Shown here one piece after another: positions 1-12,500 of a stretch of 64,000 nt of DNA. The DNA comes from Staphylotrichum longicolle. Taxonomy: Eukaryota > Ascomycota > Sordariomycetes > Sordariales > Chaetomiaceae. Every line of letters starts with the position of its first letter. Position 1 is the first letter of the stretch. The translations under genes were made by a program, and so were the position numbers. A model generated the notes under the pieces. It saw only the letters and a program-made list of their open reading frames with translations. It had not been told where the DNA came from and ran no database searches. The stretch lies in NCBI GenBank assembly GCA_019096155.1, contig JAHCVI010000002.1, forward strand, positions 3,224,001 to 3,288,000, written 5' to 3'.

Positions 1-697
1 GGTGACGACGTGATAGTCAAGGGACCAACCAACGAAGCACACCACGTCGCAGGGTGCAGGCACCCCTGAAGACCAAGGGCACTTGATTGAAGGCTGCCGC
101 TTGGCGTGATCTTATTGACCCAGGCCACAGCCTCCTCGGCCACTATCCTCATTGTCTTCCCCCGACAAGTCTTCTCCGGTCTCTTTGGGCGCCTCTTGAG
201 CGCTGGTCTGTCCCTCTCAAATCCTGGTCTCACCTCCACAAGCTTGCGCCTGCAACTCCCCAAGCCCCCCAGACCTACCTGGTCGGGAGTACTTGCAGGC
301 TTGTGCCGCTGTTGCCGTCGCACAGTGGCACCCGTCAAACAACCGGATCGTGTTTCTGGCATGATTCGCGCAGCCTTTCTTTATCCAGAGCTATCTGGGT
401 CTTTCGGAGCCATTCGCCTCATTTGGATGCGCGGCTCACCACCATGCTTGCCTGCTAAGGCTGTGCACCCACACCGACCGCGAAGCGATCCTCAGCACAC
501 CCGCCCCAATTTTTGAACATCTCGAATATCTCCGACGACGTCTGCCAATTGGGAAACACTAGTCATCCCGATCCAGTGCCACGGTGTCGGGTCGTCACAC
601 CCCGTGGTGTGCCACCCGAACCCTCCAGCCGGGTTTGTCCTTCGGGATTCGGGAGGCGTGACTCCGTTGTCACTGACGTCTGTCGCCAACGCCAGCA
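1..697. other. Upstream region, no gene recognised
   Basis: Only short overlapping open frames (up to about 136 codons) occur, none resembling a known family. The stretch next to the following gene is presumably its promoter and 5' leader. Confidence 0.5.
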
Positions 698-3619
698 ATG
701 GAGAGCAATGTCCGTCCACTCCCACCGTCACCGCATGCACTTGTAAACCTCTCCGTCCCTGATTTCTGTTCCTATATCAGCGCAGCCTTGACAGAGCAGA
801 CGTGATTAACCTTCCTTTCTTCCACCGCAGGCCGGCCTGACTGTGCTCCCAAGTACCACGGATCCAGATTTTCGTCCAGCAAAGAAACGTTATGCAAGCG
901 GGTTGTCGAGTCATCGACCAGAACACATTCACACCCAGTCAGGCCCAATCCAGCCACAAAGGGGCGACGCCAACAGTTGGTACACAAACTCAGCGTTTAG
1001 TCCAGACATCCAAGGAGGAAGCACCATCCACCCCCTCTCAGGGACCGTTGCAACAAGCCAATTACCATGTCCACCGGGCACGTTGTATCTGAACCGGTCT
1101 GCAGGACCTGAGAGCTTCGACCACGTCACACACTGGCCAGGGGACGCAGGGCACGGAGACTGGGTACCGAACAACCCTCGACATTATGTGGAGCCACAAA
1201 CGTGGTTGAATGCAGATGCCGCAGGAAGCCCCGGTCATGCCCTGTGGGGTTCTCTTCCTCCATCACCCGTCGGCCAGGTCGCCGCTGTTTCTGTACCATA
1301 TCATTGGTCTCCATGGCCGGCTATCATCACTCCAGGAATACACAGCCAGGAACAACATGGTCACGCCCCTGTCAGTGCTGCCTACTATCCTGGGGCTCCT
1401 CTTTCTAGCCCGGCAACGTTTCTAGGGACCGAACCGCCATCTGGTGTTGGATTTCCCTTGAATTATGGCAGCGAGACTTTGTGCCTCGCGCCGGAACAGC
1501 GAGGCTATGGACATGGGGCATCTGCTGCCCAAGCCAATTACCCACCCACGGCACAAGAGCTGCACGAAGGAAGTCATCTTGGCAGCAAGATGATATCTGA
1601 ACTCACTCCATTTGAACAGTTTCCTGCTGCCAATACCGGCTCGGACGAATACCGCACACCAGTCAGTCACGCGCAGGTCATGTCGAATGCCACGACGACT
1701 GCTTCATCCCGAATATCAAGTCTTGAGCCAAGTGGACCACATCCCCTCACTCCGAAGCAGCCCGACAATAAAATCCGGATCAAAAAAGAGCGACGTGATC
1801 AGGCTGAGAGGAATGGACAAGGATCGGTGCGAGCTGTGGTGCGCAAAGTGGGTTCAGTGGCGGATGAGGACGATGAGACACCAAAATCCGGCAACAGCCC
1901 AAACGGCAAAGAGCCAAAAGACCGAAAGAAGCGGACTCGGTTCAAAGACGAGGGCCAGCGGAAAGAGACATCAAACACACGCAGCATGGGGGCTTGCCTG
2001 CGGTGCCATAACCAACGGGTCCGGGTAAGTCGCGATTCGGCCCCGATCGGTCCCTTTTGGCAAGAGAAACACCAGACTGACATCAGAAGTGCGTCCCCAA
2101 CAAGGACAGCAATAGCCGCTTCGCGCCGTGTGAGACATGTCTCAACGTGCGGAAGGACTCCAAGAAAACCATCCACCATATCCCTTGCCTCCGATTCAAG
2201 GTGACATCGATGGCCATCTACCGTCCGGGCGGCTTGGGTCTTACGAAACAGTTCACACACACCATGGTCATAGATATCCCCAGCTACAGCGACAACACAA
2301 TCTATGACATTGAGATGGAACAAGGGCTTTGCCGTGACCCGTTTCAGCTCCGTGTCCGGCGGTTTCACCCAAAAGAGACCGACATCATGCACCGAAGGTA
2401 TATGGATGACAACGGGAAGCCTACGGTGCAGGATGCTGGCGCGTTCTGTCTCTCAGACGTGGAGAAGACAGCGAAAGACTTTGGCGAATACATTGATCGC
2501 CATGCTCTTGACGGCTTGAAGAAAGCAGTCGAGGGATCTGATGATATCGTCAAGGACGTTTTTGCCATGATCGCGAGGCACTGCAGCTCCTTTTTTGTAA
2601 GTCACCCTTGGGCTCAGTCCACAAACAATTGCTCATCACTCTTTTTGGGGGGAACATCAAGGTCCAAGATGGCGAAAATACCGAGGACGCAACAATAAAG
2701 CTGGCCCAGAAGGATTTCCTGCAGAAGATTGTCCGCCTATGGTTTGCCATCCGTAAGTCACAAACAAGGTTTTGGACAACCTTGCTTCCTCGCTCACAAC
2801 CTGCTTTTAGGACACGGGACCGATTCAGCTTGGCTCTGTGGCAGGGAGGATTTGGGATTGAGCCCCGGTTTTGGCCGTAACCATCCCCTTCGTGGCCGGA
2901 TATCGGTCCCACGGATGGTCGTCGCCCAGTTTGACAGCATTCGGTGTGAGCGCATCTACAAGAAGCTTGTTCCTGAGGTGCTCCGGAGCCTCGACGCGTT
3001 TCTGACATCAAACAACAAAAAGGCCTGGTTCACGGTCTTCTTGGCAACCTTTCTGCTACTTCACCAGGTTGCTTGGACTTCCCGAGATCGACGCCGGTAT
3101 ACCGCGCAGAACTGGGTGGACAAGCGGCCTGTACGGCTCGGTTTTTGGGAGGACTTGATTTCATCCCAACTGACGTTAGCACAGGACACCCGATACGGAA
3201 GCCTCGTGGACCCGCTGACGAGCTGGGTTGAGGAGGTACATCATGGCGCAGTAATGCTTCTAGCCCACTGGCAGTACTTCAAGCGTTGCGATCTCATGAC
3301 CTTCAACTGGGCCACTACCGAGGGCTCAGCTCTGTCGTGTCTTGAACCGTATCAGGTCGAGTTTGTCAGGGACATTGCCAGCAGAATCAAGGACAAGCGT
3401 CAGTCACTTCCTTCTCTGTTGTTTGGTACGGGTTTAAATGAAGCTGACCCTAGCCCAGTTCCTTCGATTCCGACGACACCAGCTGAGGGTTGTTGGGAGA
3501 ATGAGCTCTTCTGGGTGTCCAAGATGTTCCTCTCAGAGCCGTCTCACACGACTGGTTGGGCACCCCCGGAGATCTTTACACGAGACAAACCCAGCGTCGG
3601 AAGAGAATGGACTCACTAG
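698..3619 (+). CDS. Variant Zn2Cys6-like nuclear protein, putative transcription regulator
   Basis: Five-exon model: 698-742, 831-2024, 2087-2596, 2662-2752, 2811-3619, about 882 aa. All introns have GT/AG ends and every junction keeps phase. The N-terminal 400 residues are low-complexity (P, S, G, H, Q) and end in a basic stretch. Splicing of intron 2 creates a cysteine cluster C-x2-C-x7-C-x12-C-x2-C-x15-C (CLRCHNQRVRKC, then PCETC, then IPC). This resembles the fungal Zn2Cys6 DNA-binding fold, with longer loops than the usual C-x2-C-x6-C-x5-12-C-x2-C-x6-8-C. It lies mid-protein rather than at the N terminus. The C-terminal 400 residues are conserved-looking, mostly helical and of unknown function. 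The main exon has no early ATG, so the start at 698 (MESNVRPLPPSPHAL) is inferred through an 88-bp intron with a GATTAAC branch site. The nuclear role is inferred. Confidence 0.72.
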
Positions 3620-4269
3620 GCTGGGGATGAGGGGCGATGCGCTGAGAGATAAAATTGGGGAGATGGAATTAGGTCCAATAAGTCTGAGTTAACGGTTTCC
3701 ATAATCGAGTACACAGCCAAATGTTTGATCAATGGCTTAGACAAATTGCTCCCACGAGATAATGAGTGGAGCACAATATACGGGGACTGTGATGTGCTTT
3801 TGACCTGGTTATCCTTGTTGGAGTAGTTTGTTGGTCGTGATGGTGCCTGTGGAGTTGTCTCTTTGTTTAGGTTCAGGGCGGCCCCGTGAGCAAATAGGGG
3901 TGAAAACAGTGGGTCTTTTGGTGGGACCTGGCTTAGTCATTTGCTCAGGGTCCGATAAGGTACCGCGATAAAGAATCCTGGGGATGCAGGCAAGGCCAAC
4001 TCACAGCTGTCCTTTTCTGGCAACCAGAACCCCAGTTGATGGTTCGAGACCCAACTTAGACACCAAACTCCACGCTGCAACAACAACTCCCACCCACACA
4101 TTCGCTGTCGACTGCCAGTGTTAGCATTGACGCAGCTCTCACAATAATTGCGCGTTTTTGAACACCGCGACCCCAAATCTCGTTCCTCGAACTTTGAACA
4201 CAATTCAGCACAGCACAGCACAACATCCTCATCGCCACGATCCATTCGTTCCAGCCCACCGCCGCCACA
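3620..4269. other. Intergenic, probable sec72 promoter and leader
   Basis: No gene seen. A short CAGCA-type repeat lies at about 4206-4221, just upstream of the sec72 start. Confidence 0.5.
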
Positions 4270-4896
4270 ATGTCCGACCTCGAATCCTTCGACTTTGTCC
4301 CCCTCCAAATTGACCCCAAGTCCAAAGCCATCAACGCCGCCCACTCCCCCTCCAGCAAAGCCCTCGAGACCGAGCTCGCGGCGCTCAACGCCCTCCACCG
4401 CTCCCTCCACGCCCTCGAGGCCCCGCACATCGTGCCCCCGCCGCCCGTGCCCGTCAACCCCAAGCGCAGCGCCAACCTGGCCAACCTGCGCGAGAGCGGC
4501 AACGCCGAGTACCGCAAGCAGCGCTACGCCGAGGCCATCAAGTTCTACACGCTCGGCCTGCAGATGGCCCTGACCCGCCCGGCCTGGGAGCCGAGCCAGC
4601 TCGTCCGGGAGGAGGTGCACGCGCTGTACAGCAACCGCGCGCAGGCGCACATGCACCTGGGCAACTGGCCCGAGGGCGCCGTCGACGCCGAGGCGAGCGT
4701 CGAGGCGAAGCGGCAGGGCAACGCTAAGGCCTGGTTCCGGCGCGGGCGGTGCCTGGTCGAGATGGGGCGGCTGGACGAGGCGCGGGAGTGGGTGGCGAGG
4801 GGCCTCGAGTTTGAGGGGGAGGAGAAGGAGCTGATTGAGCTGTTGAGGGAGATTGAGGCGAAGATAGAGGAGGAAAAGGGGAAGAGGGATGCGTAG
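4270..4896 (+). CDS. sec72: Sec72-like TPR subunit of the ER post-translational translocon
   Basis: Intronless, 208 aa, close to yeast Sec72 (193 aa). In yeast, Sec72 with Sec62, Sec63 and Sec71 forms the complex that brings Hsp70-bound precursors to the Sec61 channel for post-translational import into the ER. The N-terminal 65 residues (starting MSDLESFDFVPLQIDP) match the fungal Sec72 layout of a short N-terminal domain before the repeats. TPR-type helices follow from about residue 70 to 185, with signatures such as GNAEYRKQRYAEAIKFYTLG, LYSNRAQAHMHLGNW and AWFRRGRCLVEMGRLDEA. The C terminus is charged (E/K). No signal peptide or membrane segment is seen, consistent with a peripheral cytosolic subunit. 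The start ATG has a good context (CACAATG). A generic TPR co-chaperone is the alternative. Confidence 0.8.
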   Translation: MSDLESFDFVPLQIDPKSKAINAAHSPSSKALETELAALNALHRSLHALEAPHIVPPPPVPVNPKRSANLANLRESGNAEYRKQRYAEAIKFYTLGLQMALTRPAWEPSQLVREEVHALYSNRAQAHMHLGNWPEGAVDAEASVEAKRQGNAKAWFRRGRCLVEMGRLDEAREWVARGLEFEGEEKELIELLREIEAKIEEEKGKRDA

Positions 4897-5601
4897 AGTG
4901 TGGTGCGGGAGGGAGGTTTTCTTTCCATGGGGAAAGAGGCGAGAAGGGCGCGACGCGCGGGGTTGGAGCGTGTATATTTTTTCCAAGTCATGATGGGTCA
5001 TTCAGCCTTTTTGGTTGGGCGTTGGGGAACTGCTTTTGCACCAGGGTACAGTGAATTTGACGGGTGTCTTTAAAAACAATGAAACGGGAGTTGTGCTCAA
5101 ACGGAAGTGACCAATACAGTATGCTCAACTCATAAAACAGAAACTCTCAGTTGTCGTGGCGATAGCAAGGAGATCCCGTTGCCGACAAGGCGTCCCATGC
5201 TCCTCCTCAGATCCTTCCCTTCCTTGTGGTTCCTCTAGCCCGTTTAGGTTTTCCTTCAGATGTCCATTGCCACATGCCCAGTTTGAAAGTCCCTCGTGGT
5301 CATCCTCCTCCGAAACAAGAACAATGCCGATACGATGATGCCCAGTACACAAACAAAACAAAAGGAAAGAAAAAGAAACACAGAATCCCGACGTGCTGCT
5401 GATAGACGATTCCCTACTCCATCTCGCTCCCTCTAACCGGCCTGCACACGTAACCTCGTGCCTTACTCGTCGTCAGTTGTGATCGATTTCCCAAAGCCGG
5501 GCGTCGCATGTTTCGTTGAAACGATCCGCGTCTTTCCCGAGACCGGCCAAAGGTCGTGTGGTACCCTCGTCCTCATCACGGCTCCTTCTCTCTCACGCCC
5601 T
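4897..5601. other. Intergenic between convergent genes
   Basis: Holds the presumed 3' untranslated regions of sec72 and of the opposite-strand small gene. Nothing else recognised. Confidence 0.5.
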
Positions 5602-6037
5602 TTAAATCTTCTCCTTCTCGCTGCTGACCTCCACAACCGAAGGCTTCCGCGGCCGCATGACGGCGTCCTGGCTCGTCATCCGCCGGCCGAGGGCACGCTC
5701 CAGCTTCGCGCTCAGCGCCAGCTTGGCAAAGTTGGCCGTCTTCTCCTCGCTCAGAAACACCCGCTGGTCGGCAAGGGGTGGATTCTTGAGCCGCTCGAGG
5801 CCGTCGACGATAGGGCGGATCTCGGCGGTCACGCTGTCGGTGCTGAGGACCGTTGGGCTGATCGAGGGCGCGGTCATGCTGTAGGTGGAGTAGCGGACTG
5901 AGGTGCGGGTCTGGAGGGCGCGGTGGTGGTTAGTGTGGGCTGCCTTCGGGGTGCGTCTGGCGTCGTTGGTGACGGGGGAGAGAGAGACGTACAGAAGGGG
6001 CCATGATCGGGCGGGAAGAGTCCAGCGAGGTGGGCAT
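5602..6037 (-). CDS. Small conserved-looking protein of unknown function
   Basis: Two-exon model on the minus strand: 5993-6037 and 5602-5910, 117 aa. The 82-bp intron has a GTACGT donor, a CACTAAC branch site and a CTCCAG acceptor. The open frame could be read further upstream without splicing, but that extension has no good ATG and poor composition. The start chosen is MPTSLDSSRP, and MTAPSISPTV at 5877 is a second candidate. The C-terminal 70 residues look well constrained and helical (EIRPIVDGLERLKNPPLADQ, then FLSEEKTANFAKLALSAKLE), ending in a charged tail. No signal peptide, membrane segment or cysteine motif is seen. The serine/threonine-rich N terminus with arginines could be a mitochondrial presequence, but this is speculative. 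I recognise no named family. Confidence 0.7.
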
Positions 6038-8842
6038 GTTGACGACGAGTGGGTTTTCGGTGGGACGAGCGTGGGTTCGGAGTCTCTGCGCAGGCTTTGT
6101 TGACGGTGGGAGCGTGGCTGATGACGCTGTCGCAACTTGAAACGCCGAGCAGCAAGACAAAGAGCGGTCGAAAGTAACGTTGTCCGGGGGTGCAATTTTG
6201 CTAGCTCGGCGATCGTCGTGTGGGGGGGAGAACTGGCGGTCTGATATCGCCTTGAATAAGTTGGCAGCGGTATTCGGTCAATTGACGTAAACGCTATTGT
6301 TGGGATGAAATGAATGGGCGAGCGTGGAAAGTCAGGCAACTGAACTGACACGAGGGAATGGGCGGGTTTGAAGTGGCACTCGACTCGACCTGGAGGCAGT
6401 GGAACGGGAGGGACCGGGGCACCACCTGGCCTGGCTCGACTGGGAACTCTGCAGCAGGACGCCCATGTGGGAATGGGCTGCAGGTCCAAGGGTGGTGCGG
6501 CCAGCCCGCTGAGGGCGTCCAACGGGCCGCTGCCATTGAGCAGTAAAAGTGGGACTCAGGGGTTCGTCGGGCGGATCTCTATCATTCACCTCATGCTTTG
6601 GGACCAGAACTGGCTCAGCGACCATTCACAGCCCCGAAAGGCCAGAATTGCCACACATCGCCAGATTTCGCAACGTGGGAGGGAATCTCCGAAGATGGTG
6701 TCCACTGTCCATGCGCCCGATCCGGGTCCGAGCAGCAGTTCAAGGAAAAGTCCTGGCTCCCTGGCTCCCTGGGAAAAGGTGATGCATTGCCTGCTGTTTG
6801 GTTCGGCGGGTTCTTGTCGTCACAAGGATGCGGGCAAAACCGTTGGGCCAGGATTCCATCAGCTGTCTGTCCTAGTCGGCCATTCTCGGCAAATGGACGG
6901 ATGAAGCCTCCCTGCTCCCACACCATGAGAGACCCTTTTTTTCTGCATGGAAGTGATTCCAACCGGTTCAAGCCAACCTTGCATAAGTTGGGTCCTGATG
7001 CCCTGGACGCTGCCTTCGCAAGCCCTCGGTTCACAGTATCCTCATTCGCGGCCAGCGCGGGTTAATCGGGCGATCGTAGAAGAAAAGTAAACAATGCCCC
7101 AAAGTCAATCATCTCACACATTGTGGGTCCCTTCCTGTGTCCTGCTTCCTCCCAGCTCGTAATTCCACGAATCTGTCAAGGTGAGTAAGAGGGGTGCACG
7201 CCCGAAGGACATTTTGCCGTACCAAGCAGATATGTGAGCGGATGCGGGCCTGCTGCAGGGTTAAGCGACAAAACGCACGTGGCAATTTCTCGGACGGGCA
7301 GATGTCAAATCATTGAGCCAAGACCACAACATCCGGGGTAATGGAGTTGCTTTGCAACATGTCCTGGGACTCAAGTGATTGATCGCCTCGTGCCTGTCTA
7401 CCTTACGCCTGTTGTGCAATCTCCGAGGTAAATCTGTGCACACGAGAACACAGCCAGTGTACAACATTTCGGCGCTGCGTTCAACTCCCCAAAGAAGTTG
7501 ACAGCTGACCCCTCGACTCCCAGCCCAGCCACACAAGAGCACCTCACCGCCCGGCGGTCGGTTCACCACACGACGCAACTTTTTCGTGTTGCCATGTTCT
7601 CCTCTTTTCCGTTGTTTTGAAGGACATCCGCAGAATGATAATGTGGCTGGGAAGCCAAGACTCGTTTGCAAGTCGCCTCACGAGTTCGGCTTTGAGGCAT
7701 CTCGAGTCCCATATGGCTTCACGTCCGCTTTAATTGAGTTATTGCCGTAAGTCACTACGAACTAAGGCATCTGGCAGGTTCTTCTCCTTTCCAGGTTTCC
7801 CTTTTTGGACAGGCGCTCGATCATATCACGATACGCGAAGAGTGTCCAGCAGTATGGTTCGGAGCGGTCTGAGATTGAAACAATCCTACCGCGTTACACG
7901 CCAACAAAATCATCTCGGGCTTTGAATCTCAAGAACTCTGTGGAGATCCGGGTGTTGCAATCTTCGGGGGCTACAGATCGCTCAGACTCCAATTAGGGCC
8001 GGCCTCGTGACACGGCCGACCAAGGCAGGGATGCCGCTGCTGCACCTGTATCAGCGCCTGATGTTCGGTTCCCTGCGGTTTCCAGTATCGGCCGTACCAA
8101 TGACGGTTATCTCGGGGAGATTTGAGGCATCCATCCGTCTGCAGTTTTGCCATGCCGGTTACCAGGTATCTACTACCTACGGTACCTTCCTTACCTACCT
8201 CCCTTGGCTGAGCTGGTCCTTCCAAGTCCAACATAAAACCCCAACAACACCCCGCCCGCTCTTTCCACCTGATTCTCTGTCACGGGCAAGTTTCAGCATC
8301 GGCACCGAGCTGGAAGGAACGTGAACCTTCAATCCGTTGATCGTAGAATCCCAGCCAGCCTCGAGTGATCTTCCCGCCTTGCCCCAACTCTGCCCGAAGA
8401 TGTTCAAGCTGCAGCCCATTGCACACTGGGATTTTCAGATCCCGCTTGTCCCCCTTGGAGACACCACCACTCTTTTCCAATCCGGATTTGACCGCAGCCA
8501 GAGCATCGACACACCGCCATTGATTATACATGATTACACCCGACGTGCGTAAGGCACGCGACAATAATACCCCAAGCGAACAAGTACAGAGACCGCCCAC
8601 GACCAGAGAGCAACAAGAAACCCGTTCAACAATCACTTCGCCCCCGAGTCCACCGCTGACCCTTGCGAGTCTTTCCAGTCTTCCGGTGCCCCGCAACACG
8701 AAAACATGTAAGCCGCCCATTTCCATTCTCCCGTGAGGACTCTCTTTCTGTGTCTCCTCTGTTCCCGTTTCTTCCCCCAATACCACCTTTGAATAATCAG
8801 CCTGTCAGTATTCCACCTCGGCTGCAAGTAACAGAGTTCCTG
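6038..8842. other. 2.8-kb intergenic region
   Basis: Several open frames of 60-170 codons exist on both strands (for example 8280-8786 minus). None has a recognisable domain or convincing splice structure, so I call no gene. Confidence 0.45.
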
Positions 8843-9508
8843 CTACTTCTTTCTGCTCGCTGTCGATTTGGCATCCTTGTCTCTTCTTGAGGATCCCGGC
8901 CCACCCTTCCCGCCATAGTCCAGTGTGATATTGTACGAGGCGATGGAATCGCTGTCGGATGTGGTGATCGATGCGTTCTGTCGATGTTTAGATTTCCGTG
9001 ATTCCTTTCCTTTCCTTCCTTCCCTGCGACTGGACTCGCCAGTGCTACTTGAAGCTAGAGATGGGCCTTGTCAGGATCGCTTTCAACTGCTGACCGAAGG
9101 GAGAAGGGAGGGGGACGGGGACGGTGTCTAGGAGCTCCCGGGCCCACGCACTCAAGACTCACGATCTTTGGTACAGTTGCGACAACACCCATGATCGCAC
9201 CTCTCGAGCCACTCCCATTCGTCCGTGACGGGATTCTTCTCCCACCTCGGTTGGGGCGACAAGTTCATGCACCAACCGTCGTTATTTCGTCCCCCGCATT
9301 GGCAACATGTCCACCCGCCGCTTCCCGCACTGCGAAAGTCGCAGTTTGATAGTGGGCAGCTTGCTGTTGACGGCTGGGACGCGGCAAATGTGATATTGGG
9401 GCACGGTGTCTCATAACCCGTCTCCAAATCTATGAGCGCCGACGGGCAGTAGTGCCATGTCACAGACTGGTGACCGCAAGAATGGCAGTAGGGATGTCCG
9501 TGGCACAT
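8843..9508 (-). CDS. Cysteine-rich protein, MC...WxCCxCGGR family (paralogue 1)
   Basis: Two exons: 9163-9508 and 8843-9066, 189 aa. The first exon could be read to a stop at 9152, but a strong GTGAGT donor sits at 9162. Splicing a 96-bp intron into GACAAG| restores a long phase-matched frame. The N terminus is MCHGHPYCHSCGH. The core has cysteine pairs ending in WTCCQCGGRNNDGWC and CDHGCCRNC, suggesting a small metal-binding (zinc) or disulfide fold. The tail of about 70 residues is rich in S, K and R (SSRREGRKGKESRKSK), compatible with nuclear targeting or disorder. No signal peptide is seen, so extracellular disulfides are unlikely. A related gene lies at 12925-13679 on the same strand. 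Function unknown. Confidence 0.72.
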
Positions 9509-12500
9509 GGTTGACTATGGAAGCGGATGAAGGAGGTTTGAACGGTGTGTGTCTGGTGAGAGACCTCCAAATCTGTTCTGACTGCACTGACGGCGGGCTT
9601 CCAGATACTGGTCTGTACGCCCATCCCGGAGCAACGGGTGTCAGATGGGAATTATTTATATGCTTGTCATTCGTCAACCGTGGTCCTGGATTCTTTCGGT
9701 CCGCTTCCGATGCCGTCACAAGGACCGAAACTAGTTGAGCCACCGCTCCTCAGCTGCCGTTCCTGGAAACAACTGCGCGGGGTGGCTCAAACCCGAAGTA
9801 CCCATAGGTGAGGCAAGCCGCCGGTGGACTTAACATCCCCCGGTCGATCAGTGCTTAATACACCCTCGCTTCGTGGGTGATGGGCCGGGATAATACCACT
9901 GATAGGCTGCCTGGTCCCCGAGAAACGACGGAAATCTGCCCGGGAGAGTCAGAGTCGTACGAGTCACAATACCTGTCCGGTTTCAACGGCATAAAGGTAC
10001 ATTCTTCTTTCGCTCGATCTGTGCTTGCGTGGCTTTCACGCTGTCATTTCACACTGTTGTGTGTGCCGCTGGGTCGCGACGATTGCTTTTGCGGCCCAGA
10101 TGATCGATCCCGGTTGATCCCAGGGCGTCAAGGGTCCCCCATCTCGACAAATCAGAGTTCTGCAAGATTGTTTCCGGGAACAGGTTGCCAGATCCCTGGG
10201 CCCGTAGTTCCGCGGCAGCGGCCAGATTGGGAATCCCGCATTTGGGGTGATCGACGCCCAATTGGCACTCGGGTCGATGGCGCTTTTGGTCGGCAAACCA
10301 TCTCAACCACCCATTTCCTTTGCGTATCAGCTCTTATTCATTCAAAAAGCAAGCTCGCTTCCGACGCTAAGATCTCGGGAGATGCGCTTCCCGGTGATCA
10401 GCACAGGGATACCAGTACTCTTTTGGCAACCACCCCCGTCACATCCCTATTGTTTAGTGTGACGCCTCTGTCAGCCACTCAGCTTTGTGTGATCGGACTC
10501 CAGCAGGATCGCCGGCCGCAGGCATGCAACACAAGATCTGGCGAGCCAAAAAGCCACTGATCGCCAGGGTACGTTTACCATGGCATTGGTAACGGACAGG
10601 GACAGGGACGGACCCGATTCCGCAAACCTGGCGCGCGATGATCGGGGCCATCCACCCGAGAATCTGGTTCCTTGGTTCACTCTCTGGGTCTCGTCTTTCT
10701 CCACAATTCGCCTTGCTCGACGAAGGTGTGCTTTGAGAAGTTGATCTAGCCAACCGGGTCCCAGATGCAATGCATGTCCCCGGTCCGTGATCTGGTGACA
10801 ACTGTCATTGCCCCAAGCGCCTCGCCGTTCATGCTTCGCACGGTAGGTGTATACCGAAAGGCCGCCCGCGTCACAGGCCAACATGAACCTATCCCCACTC
10901 AACTGTGAGCAGTCCGGCGTGATTCATATGTCCACACCACGCCATCCAGTCGTCAGCCTGAGGAGCTCGGTACGGTTGGTACGACTTGGCGCCAAGTTGG
11001 CATCGCTTTCCCCTGTTGGATCACTTGGGAATCATGGCCAGCGGGGTCGTTCTCAAGCACCCTCGCGCTGCTGAATCGTCCATATGAGGCGGCTTGGGGG
11101 TGTGAGCCCAATTTGCCATCGGCGTTTTCCTTCGCTTAGCATTTTTGGAGGGAGAGCGGGCCGATATCGTCGGGAATGGCGGAATCTCCGCGAACCGAAG
11201 GTGGCGGTCCTGGCGAGCTGTTTGACACCAACGCTAGCGCAAGGCGGATCTGTGAGGCGATGGAGGTGGTACCCTGAAAGTGGGAGCCTCATGTCTTGAA
11301 CAAGCCGACGCCGCGCGGGGCGTTGACATGGACAAGGGCAGATTGTTTGTTCAGTGCGGCGGGGGTGGTTTGTGCCAACGGCTGCACTTGCCCGCGTTAA
11401 CCGCTGTGGTGGCACGGGGGTCGAAATATCTGTTCCCTTGGAGTAAAGCAGCTTTGCCTCCGGCCTCAGATGTTGGCCTTCAAGACTGGCTGCAGAAACT
11501 TGTCCGCTGGCCGACGAGAGGATAGCCTGCCTACACCAGGTGATACTTGAGTCTCTTCCGGTGCCTGCTTCTCTCACGTCGCCTCCGGCCATCCAAAGCA
11601 TGTATCTGGGCGCCAACTTGGCCCCTCATCTGCAGCATCAGCCGCAATCCCCTCAACTCCTGTTGGTCAAGCCGCCAAAGCCGTGACAAACCCGATCTGC
11701 AAGGGCTCGGCGGTGGACTTGTGCCTCTGGCTTTTGATTTTTCCCGTCTTCTTCATCCGTCTCTCAGTCTCTTATCCCGTTGCCACCGTGATGGCAGGAA
11801 ATACCTGCCAGCGCCACAATGAGAAGAATCGCCTTTCTCGCAAAGCCCTTTCGTGGTGTTTAGCGTGGCTGATGGTTGCTTAAAATCATCCTCGCCACCA
11901 GAACATTTCGGTGGGCGTGAGCATGACATTGCCGAATGGCTAGTCAGGGTAAAGAGGTACCGGTCGGGCTCTCTCCCGAAATCCGTCCTTCTTCTCTGAG
12001 GCCGCCACAGGTTTAACCCGGTAGCTGGTGGGGGACAGGGTGTGTACCAAGGGCAAGAAGACCAACCAGTGGTAGGGGGGTGTGCGGCCAACAGGGCTGC
12101 GGCAGACTTAGCTCTCAGAACGACTGGTTGAAGCAAGAATTTATCACAAGACATTTGACCCATATGGCCAAGTTTGCGGTTGGCAGCAGGGCTTCCCTAC
12201 CGTCGTCTGAAAGCTCTAGGGCGAGTCTTGACTGGCGGCACGGACAGGCACAAAGAGAGGAATCATACTTCATCGAAACCCCTTCGCAGAGAATAACAGA
12301 CGAACAGACGAACAGTCGACAGACTCTGTAGCTCTCTTGATCCTTAGCTTGCCACTAAGCTAAGTGCCGACCACGCCCCGCCATTCCCTTCGAAACGACC
12401 CGCCCCCTGCATCGCGATGGGCGGCTGCGGGTACAGGAAGGGCGGGGACGATGAGGAGCACCAAAGTCTCGCAGAAGACAAGGCGGCCAAGGTTGTCTGA

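Noticed and set aside
9152..9162. Stop of the cysteine-rich gene at the end of its first exon
   Set aside because: A GTGAGT donor and a phase-matched second exon with coding character make the spliced, longer protein more likely.
9880..10560. About 227-codon plus-strand frame between the cysteine-rich genes
   Set aside because: Composition looks random, weak start context and no recognisable motif.
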